From NCBI GenBank assembly GCA_002408485.1, contig DHSP01000006.1:1-27287 (forward strand): a stretch of DNA of 27,287 nt, read 5' to 3'. The notes under the pieces were generated by a model, which had not been told where the DNA came from, searched no databases, and saw only the letters and a program-made list of their open reading frames with translations. Below, one piece after another: positions 21,760-27,287 of the stretch (positions within the stretch are counted from its first letter, which is position 1; each line of letters starts with the position of its first letter). The translations under genes were made by a program, and so were the position numbers. The stretch comes from Proteiniphilum sp. UBA5283. Lineage in GTDB: Bacteria > Bacteroidota > Bacteroidia > Bacteroidales > Dysgonomonadaceae.

Positions 21760-24636
21760 TTACAAACCTACAAACCTGAACACAACAACCCCCTCTCTCT
21801 CTCCAGCGGCCCATACAGGCTGCGATGAGGGGCCTATCAGGTCTGTCGTGTTCACCTTATTGCGCACAGGTGGTATGACATCAAGTATCGTTAATCCGCT
21901 TTCAGGAAAGGTATAAAGTAGTTTATCCCTGCCATCACGCGGCTGATATACACCCATATAGGCGTCAGGAGTTCTGTTATCAATAGAGATTGTCCCCTCC
22001 TCAGTCTCGATATTCATCCATTTCGTATTCGAAAAATATCCCTTGAACTCGGGATAAGTAAACGATTCCCCGGGAATGGGGTCGTTGTACTCATTCTCCC
22101 AGAGGCCGTAGACGGCTCCATGCAGTCTGTTTTGCCAGACACGGTAGGGGCCGTCGCCAAGCCACCTTTTTCCTCTGACTTTGTTTTCAGGATAATCAAA
22201 CTGAATACCCATCATATCCACCACTCCATCGAAACGATATCTGTAGTTCAGGCGGAGCGTTCCATCGGGCATCACGCACCATTCCGCTTTTTGCATATTT
22301 CCCAGCTTGTAGTGAACATGAAGGATCATGTTGTTTCCCTCCTCTTCTACATACAAAGTATCCAGACGGCCGGCGTCCTCAAATTTCACATAGGTTCTTT
22401 CCTTGCTTCTGGCATCCGGATCGTCATGATTGTAAAACTGGTCGAAAGATCTGTCGCCCCTCCGCACACCGTAGAACCTGGGGCCATTTCCAAATGATAT
22501 TTTCCGGCTGTTCACGCTGACCTCTTTCAACAATCCATCCTCCTTACTGAATGAATAGGATCTGCCTGAAGCGGAAAAAACAATCATTTCTCCCTCGTTG
22601 CTGACGGTCGGCTTGTTGCCTCCTGTACTTACAGGGTCGGTGGCGATCATTTCTTCTTTAATCGCCCAGCTCCAGCGCCATAAGTCCTTACCTGACTTAT
22701 CTACTACAGTAATAAACAACCCGTTCACTTCCTTGTTGAACGATGGCATATTTATCAACAGTGTACCGTTTGAGTGGGGGGCTATATTGCTTCCTTTCTG
22801 TTCTCCGCTCCTTATGATTTTCACCTTATCTCTTGAATTTTCCAAAGATGGAAAAGCAACCTGCTCCCACCGGAAGGTGCACTCATTCAGATTGGTGAAA
22901 TCGTACCTGTTTTCAATTGTCAGCTTGCCGTCAAATTCACGCTCTATCTCCTTGTTCATTATCTGTACAGGCGACCACACCTCTTTCACCGTGTAAAAAC
23001 TACCCTCTTTTTCGTGATGCGGGCCCAGGATTCCGTCAGCTCCCCAGTTACCCTGATTGTCGATGAATCCTCCTTTGTCGACCCTTTTTACTCCCTCGTC
23101 GGCAAAAACCCATAAGAATGCACCCGCAAAACGGGAGTGGTTGCGCATCAATTCCCAGTAGTCGAACAACCCTGCGCCATGGCCTCCATCATACAACCCA
23201 TGCAATATTTCGGTCGGCATAAATATCTCAGGAAGCCTCATATACTCCTGCGTCTCGCCATAGGAGCGGTAATGCATGGTTTCAAAACCGCCGAAATTTC
23301 CCTGAGGGTGCAATACCGGCCGTTTCTGCGGATCCCACAGATGAAACTCACCATCCAGTTCCGTGTTCCACCCTTTTTCGTTGCCATTGCTCCACCATAC
23401 CACAGAGGGGTGATTCACATCGCGTGTAACCAGCGATTCTATCAATTTTTTTCCGGTGGGTGTATCATATTTTCCGTGCCATCCCGCAAGCTCGTCCATC
23501 ACATACAGTCCCAGCTCGTCGCAAGCTTCCAGGAACTCGGGATCGGGAGGATAATGGGAAAGGCGCACAGCATTCATATTCATCTCTTTGATCAGGCGCA
23601 CATCCTCATAATTTTTCTCGCGGTCGAGTGTTCTCCCTGTCTCGGGACGGAAGCTGTGACGGTTAACCCCTTTGATGGTTACCTTCGTTCCGTTGATATA
23701 CAATCCGTCGCTTTCCCGCACTTCGATGGTTCGAAAACCAAACTTCTCGCGAGTCTGATGCAGTACTTTGTTGTGTTCATCCAGCAGGCTGAATTGTGCA
23801 GTATAAAGATGGGGCGTTTCCGCTGTCCATAATTCTGGTGAAGATAAATGCGTACTGAGCGTAAAGCGGTCGCTCCCGTTTCTCAGCGAAGAGCTTGTCT
23901 CGTCAACTTTTTTGCCGTCAGCTGTGAAAATTTCTGCCAGGATGCTCAAATTCCCGGGTGCTGCCTTGCCAAGATAGCATTCCGCCACAAAAGCACCGTC
24001 GGCCTTTGCATTGATAGCCGTTCTTTTCAGATGGATGGCCGGCTTGATCTCTAAAAATACCGGCCGTATGATCCCACCAAAATTCCAGAAGTCGGCCCTC
24101 CGCTCAGCAAGATTCACCGAAGCATTCTCCGACTCTTTTTTCACCGATACCTCCAACAGGTTTTTTGAACCATATCGCAGCAGATCGGTTACGTCGTATG
24201 AAAAACGGTAGAATCCTCCCTGATGTTTCGGTCCCGCCTTTACACCGTTTATCCTGACCTCGGTATCGGTCATCGAAGCCTCAAAAACCAGGCCGATATG
24301 CTTATCTCTCCACTCCGCGGGTAAATCAAATTCATATTTGTACATCCCCTCCTCTTTGGCAACCCCTTCAGGAAACGCTTTGCCATAGAAAGACATCCCA
24401 TACTGAAACTGGCCGAATCCCTGTGTCTCCCAGCAGGAAGGTACCTTTATTTTGGACCATTCCCCGGCGTTCATTCCTTCAGAGACCAGAAAATCCCATT
24501 CCACCGCATCGGAGGCACCCTTTCCCGACAGATACCTGATAACTGTCTGCGGAGTGTCATTTTGCTGTGCATAAAGTGAAAAAAAATGAGTGCACAACAA
24601 TAAAATAGCAATATTAAAAAAATGTCTGATTCGCAT
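21760..24636 (-). CDS. Exported glycoside hydrolase family 2 protein, beta-galactosidase-like
   Basis: Exported beta-glycosidase of 958 residues. The signal peptide is about residues 1-24, cleaved near YAQ. The N-terminal GH2 sugar-binding domain (about 45-200) has VPSCWETQGFGQFQYG, then an immunoglobulin-like domain (about 200-308) and the TIM barrel (about 310-600), with IKGVNRHSFRPETGRTLD and RLSHYPPDPEFLEACDELGLYVMDE. The acid/base is E420 in WWSNGNEKGW. The nucleophile candidate is E476 in PTEILHGLYDGG, a context unlike LacZ. The remaining 350 residues are beta-rich and include a stretch resembling the LacZ small-chain domain (WLGDGPYRVWQNRLHG). It lies 44 nt after the LacZ-type gene and is probably co-transcribed with it. 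Galactoside specificity is only one option; other beta-glycosides are possible. Confidence 0.88.
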   Translation of the reverse strand: MRIRHFFNIAILLLCTHFFSLYAQQNDTPQTVIRYLSGKGASDAVEWDFLVSEGMNAGEWSKIKVPSCWETQGFGQFQYGMSFYGKAFPEGVAKEEGMYKYEFDLPAEWRDKHIGLVFEASMTDTEVRINGVKAGPKHQGGFYRFSYDVTDLLRYGSKNLLEVSVKKESENASVNLAERRADFWNFGGIIRPVFLEIKPAIHLKRTAINAKADGAFVAECYLGKAAPGNLSILAEIFTADGKKVDETSSSLRNGSDRFTLSTHLSSPELWTAETPHLYTAQFSLLDEHNKVLHQTREKFGFRTIEVRESDGLYINGTKVTIKGVNRHSFRPETGRTLDREKNYEDVRLIKEMNMNAVRLSHYPPDPEFLEACDELGLYVMDELAGWHGKYDTPTGKKLIESLVTRDVNHPSVVWWSNGNEKGWNTELDGEFHLWDPQKRPVLHPQGNFGGFETMHYRSYGETQEYMRLPEIFMPTEILHGLYDGGHGAGLFDYWELMRNHSRFAGAFLWVFADEGVKRVDKGGFIDNQGNWGADGILGPHHEKEGSFYTVKEVWSPVQIMNKEIEREFDGKLTIENRYDFTNLNECTFRWEQVAFPSLENSRDKVKIIRSGEQKGSNIAPHSNGTLLINMPSFNKEVNGLFITVVDKSGKDLWRWSWAIKEEMIATDPVSTGGNKPTVSNEGEMIVFSASGRSYSFSKEDGLLKEVSVNSRKISFGNGPRFYGVRRGDRSFDQFYNHDDPDARSKERTYVKFEDAGRLDTLYVEEEGNNMILHVHYKLGNMQKAEWCVMPDGTLRLNYRYRFDGVVDMMGIQFDYPENKVRGKRWLGDGPYRVWQNRLHGAVYGLWENEYNDPIPGESFTYPEFKGYFSNTKWMNIETEEGTISIDNRTPDAYMGVYQPRDGRDKLLYTFPESGLTILDVIPPVRNKVNTTDLIGPSSQPVWAAGEREGVVVFRFVGL

Positions 24637-24680
24637 ACGAATAACCCTGAAATTATATCCTGTTTTTGAAATGACGCAGA

Positions 24681-27287
24681 TTATCTGTTTTTGTACCCGG
24701 AAATCCGGAAGCGCAGCCGCTGTTCTCTCTTTTCCACAGCATATCTGGTCAACACTCCCGGGCCGCAGCTGCTGTTGCCCAGTCCCATCTGAATGGCATC
24801 GATCGACAGGATGGTTTCTGCACGGGGTGCAAGTCGATGGCTGTGTCTTGCACCGACAAGGTCTGTCGCCAGATAGTGCAGCGCAGAAGCCGAAAACGAA
24901 TTGTCAAGCGCTGTGATGCTTACTCCGCTGCCCTTGTCGTCTCTCAGCGTGAGTTGCCGTATTTCTTCCCTGTTTCCATTCTCCTGTGGAAATGGATAGT
25001 TTACAAATTGATCCGTTACGGTTGATTTCCAACACCCTACAAAGGCCGATTCTTTACGATCCCTATAGTTTTCATGGGGTCCAAGTCCATACCACGTATA
25101 ATTTTCAAGTGCGCCATTCAGCGACAACACAATGCCGAGACGGGGCAGTTCGGGCAGTTCACCTTCCGGAATAAACCTGAACGCAGCATCGATGGAACCG
25201 TCACCCGAAATGGTGTAGACAGCGTGTGTCAGAACTGAGCCGTTTATATACCTGTTTCGTTTTGTGGTGGTGATCTCAATCCTGTTATCCTGCATTCTCC
25301 TCCACCCTGTTTCTTCAGTGGAAATAACCGGAACACCCATGCCATTTTTCTCCCAGTCGGCTGCCAGCCAGCTCCCAAACCCCCGGTCGTTATCCACCGG
25401 TGCGCGATAAGCCTGCGTGGTAAATTGTCCCGGCAGATCAGCGTTGGAGGCCAACAGCTCTTTCTCCGCATATCTCAGGGACGACAGCGTACCCGCTTTC
25501 ATATCCCACTGCATGCTGAAATTGTCATTACCGATGCATAACACATCCCCTTCTGCCGACGCAACTATTTTTTCACTCAGCCGAGTATCCCTGTTGTTTC
25601 TTAGATCTGCCAGTCCATCTCTCAGCGTGAATTGTTCCCATGCTACCTCAAAGCCTTTCTCTGCCCAGGAAGTTTTTTCTTTCAGCAGAAAGCGCACCAT
25701 CAGTTGAACATCACCCTCTGAAGGAATCGCTTTATCAGGCCGAAGATGAAATATGGCCGATTCTCCCGGAAATACCGAGGCAGGTTCCATTGTATGAACC
25801 TCTCTTTTTTCACCATTTACAGACAGAGTCCATTCGATGAGGTATCCGCTCAGGTCGGTATGATGGCTGCGATTTGTTACCTTAATCCGAAGAGGTTCCT
25901 GTTCCGTTAATTCAATCAACACCGGCTGATACACCTTCTTCACCTCCCAATATTTTGGAGTCACCGTGCGATCGGAAAAGACAACCCCATCCAGACAGAA
26001 ATTATTGAGGTTGGGCCTGTCTCCGAAATCACCGCCATAGTTCACGATACGCTTTCCATCTTCTGCAGTGGTAAAGATACCCTGATCTGCCCACTCCCAG
26101 ATAAATCCGCCCAGCATGCGCGGGTTGCTGTATATTTCATCCCAGTACTCCTTAAAGTTGCCCATCGCGTTGCCCATGGCGTGGGCATATTCGCTGGTAA
26201 GCACCGGCCGGTCATCATCTGTCCGTTCAGCGATGCTCAGCAGCCGCTCCCATCGTGCATTTTCGGCTCTCTCCCTGCTCTCCCCTTCGGGAATGTTGGG
26301 GTTGAGATACGCTTGTTGTAATCGCGGGTAGAAACGACTGATGATATCGACCGTTTCCGGGTCTTTCAGTTCATTCTGCGCTCCTTCGTAGTGAACGGGA
26401 CGGGTAGGATCATAATCTTTCAGCCATGCCGATATAGCCGCGAAATTAAAGCCGTAGCCCGATTCATTCCCCATCGACCATACTACAACCGACGGGTGAT
26501 TCCTGTCCCTTGCAGCCATCCTGATCGCCCTGTCCATGAATGCGTGGGTCCACTCTGTGTCACTGGCCAGCATTCCCCTCACTCCGTGCGTCTCAATATT
26601 GGCTTCATCCATCACATAGAGTCCGTACTCATCACACAACTCGTACCAGCGTGCCACATCCGGGTAATGAGCCGTACGCACCGCATTGATGTTTGCCTGT
26701 TTCATCAGCACTATATCGCGTATCATCCCCTCCTCGCTCATCACCTTTGCCGTGACCGGGTCATGCTCATGGCGGTTCACTCCCCGGAACCGTACCGGCT
26801 TGCCATTCACCAGGAAGCGCCCGTTTTCAATTTCAACACTCCTGAACCCCACACGCGTAGAGGCTTGCTCCACCACTCTGCCGGTAGAATCGTTCAGCGA
26901 GAGCACCAACGTGTATAGATAAGGGGTTTCGGCGCTCCATTTTTCGGGATTCTTTACTTTTGCGCTTAGCCAGGAGAACTTACGGATTCCTCTTTGCGGA
27001 AATCGATCGTTCATGATGGCAGCTCTATGGTCTGAATTGATAATGGAAACTACATCCTGTGATAAGATTGAATCCAAAACCGCATTGCCGGCAGCATCAA
27101 ACAGGCGGGCCTCAATGGTATAGCCAACACCCGATTGTTCGCCATACACTGCAATCTCGGGGCTTATCTGCAGCGTGGCATCCTCGTACTCTTTATCGAG
27201 TAGCGTTCTGACACCAAAATCCCGAATCCGGACATCTTCTGTTGCATAGAGATAAACAGAGCGATGGATTCCCCCGAAACGCCACAT
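24681..27287 (-). CDS. LacZ-type beta-galactosidase, GH2 (5' partial)
   Basis: C-terminal 868 residues of a long GH2 beta-galactosidase of the LacZ/EbgA kind. The frame is open to the right edge, and the ATG at the edge is internal: MWRFGGIHRSVYLY matches the segment late in the first LacZ domain, so about 200 residues are missing. Visible are the acid/base E275 (WSMGNESGYG), the nucleophile E366 (TSEYAHAMGN), GGFIWEWADQG, and the Bgal small-chain domain with YTWYGLGPHENYRDR, NYPFPQENGNREE and QMGLGNSSCGPG. All LacZ landmarks are intact, so hydrolysis of terminal beta-galactose is well supported. Whether it is exported is unknown because the N terminus is off-window. It leads the visible hydrolase run; the next gene starts 44 nt later. 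Confidence 0.93.
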   Translation of the reverse strand: MWRFGGIHRSVYLYATEDVRIRDFGVRTLLDKEYEDATLQISPEIAVYGEQSGVGYTIEARLFDAAGNAVLDSILSQDVVSIINSDHRAAIMNDRFPQRGIRKFSWLSAKVKNPEKWSAETPYLYTLVLSLNDSTGRVVEQASTRVGFRSVEIENGRFLVNGKPVRFRGVNRHEHDPVTAKVMSEEGMIRDIVLMKQANINAVRTAHYPDVARWYELCDEYGLYVMDEANIETHGVRGMLASDTEWTHAFMDRAIRMAARDRNHPSVVVWSMGNESGYGFNFAAISAWLKDYDPTRPVHYEGAQNELKDPETVDIISRFYPRLQQAYLNPNIPEGESRERAENARWERLLSIAERTDDDRPVLTSEYAHAMGNAMGNFKEYWDEIYSNPRMLGGFIWEWADQGIFTTAEDGKRIVNYGGDFGDRPNLNNFCLDGVVFSDRTVTPKYWEVKKVYQPVLIELTEQEPLRIKVTNRSHHTDLSGYLIEWTLSVNGEKREVHTMEPASVFPGESAIFHLRPDKAIPSEGDVQLMVRFLLKEKTSWAEKGFEVAWEQFTLRDGLADLRNNRDTRLSEKIVASAEGDVLCIGNDNFSMQWDMKAGTLSSLRYAEKELLASNADLPGQFTTQAYRAPVDNDRGFGSWLAADWEKNGMGVPVISTEETGWRRMQDNRIEITTTKRNRYINGSVLTHAVYTISGDGSIDAAFRFIPEGELPELPRLGIVLSLNGALENYTWYGLGPHENYRDRKESAFVGCWKSTVTDQFVNYPFPQENGNREEIRQLTLRDDKGSGVSITALDNSFSASALHYLATDLVGARHSHRLAPRAETILSIDAIQMGLGNSSCGPGVLTRYAVEKREQRLRFRISGYKNR

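Noticed and set aside
23137..23832. Open frame of 231 codons on the plus strand, opposite the 958-residue GH2 gene
   Set aside because: Fully antisense to the GH2 catalytic barrel, with no recognisable domain; a shadow frame.

Overview
The window looks like a chromosomal segment from a member of the Bacteroidota, most likely Bacteroidales. The reasons are a dense secreted glycoside hydrolase cluster, weak or absent Shine-Dalgarno sequences, one good match to the Bacteroidota promoter (TTTG - 20 nt - TATTTTTG), and moderate GC. No species can be named from sequence alone. There are no rRNA or tRNA genes, CRISPR arrays or transposase genes. Coding density is high and no gene-free stretch exceeds about 200 bases.

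Layout. (1) Positions 1-3089, plus strand: the end of a YbhF/YbhS/YbhR-type ABC efflux operon, with one ATPase cut by the left edge and two ABC-2 permeases. (2) 3153-4064, plus strand: an outer-membrane phospholipase A (OMPLA/PldA) with its full His-Ser-Asn catalytic set. (3) 4157-6144, minus strand: a YeiH/UPF0324 membrane protein and a LysR-type regulator. (4) 6224-11569, minus strand: a five-gene catabolic set of SSS symporter, DapA-superfamily aldolase, amidohydrolase/lactonase, zinc alcohol dehydrogenase, and an aldo-keto reductase that resembles plant L-galactose dehydrogenase. (5) 11599-27287, minus strand: six polysaccharide-active genes, namely a GH2, a DUF5703 protein, an SGNH/sialate-O-acetylesterase-type esterase, a GH106-like enzyme, a second GH2, and a LacZ-type GH2 cut by the right edge.

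How they may work together (inference). Regions 4 and 5 lie on one strand with short gaps, except for a roughly 200-base break at 21560-21759. The exported enzymes would strip beta-linked sugars, alpha-L-rhamnose-type residues and acetyl esters from a complex glycan. The symporter would import a released monosaccharide. The aldo-keto reductase would oxidise an L-sugar (L-galactose or L-fucose type) to a lactone, the amidohydrolase would open it, and the DapA-type aldolase would cleave a 2-keto-3-deoxy sugar acid. This is a non-phosphorylative L-sugar route placed directly behind the hydrolases that could feed it. No aldonate dehydratase and no SusC/SusD pair is present in the window. The coupled hydrolase plus L-sugar oxidation locus, with an uncharacterised DUF5703 enzyme at its centre, is the best candidate here for an undescribed system.
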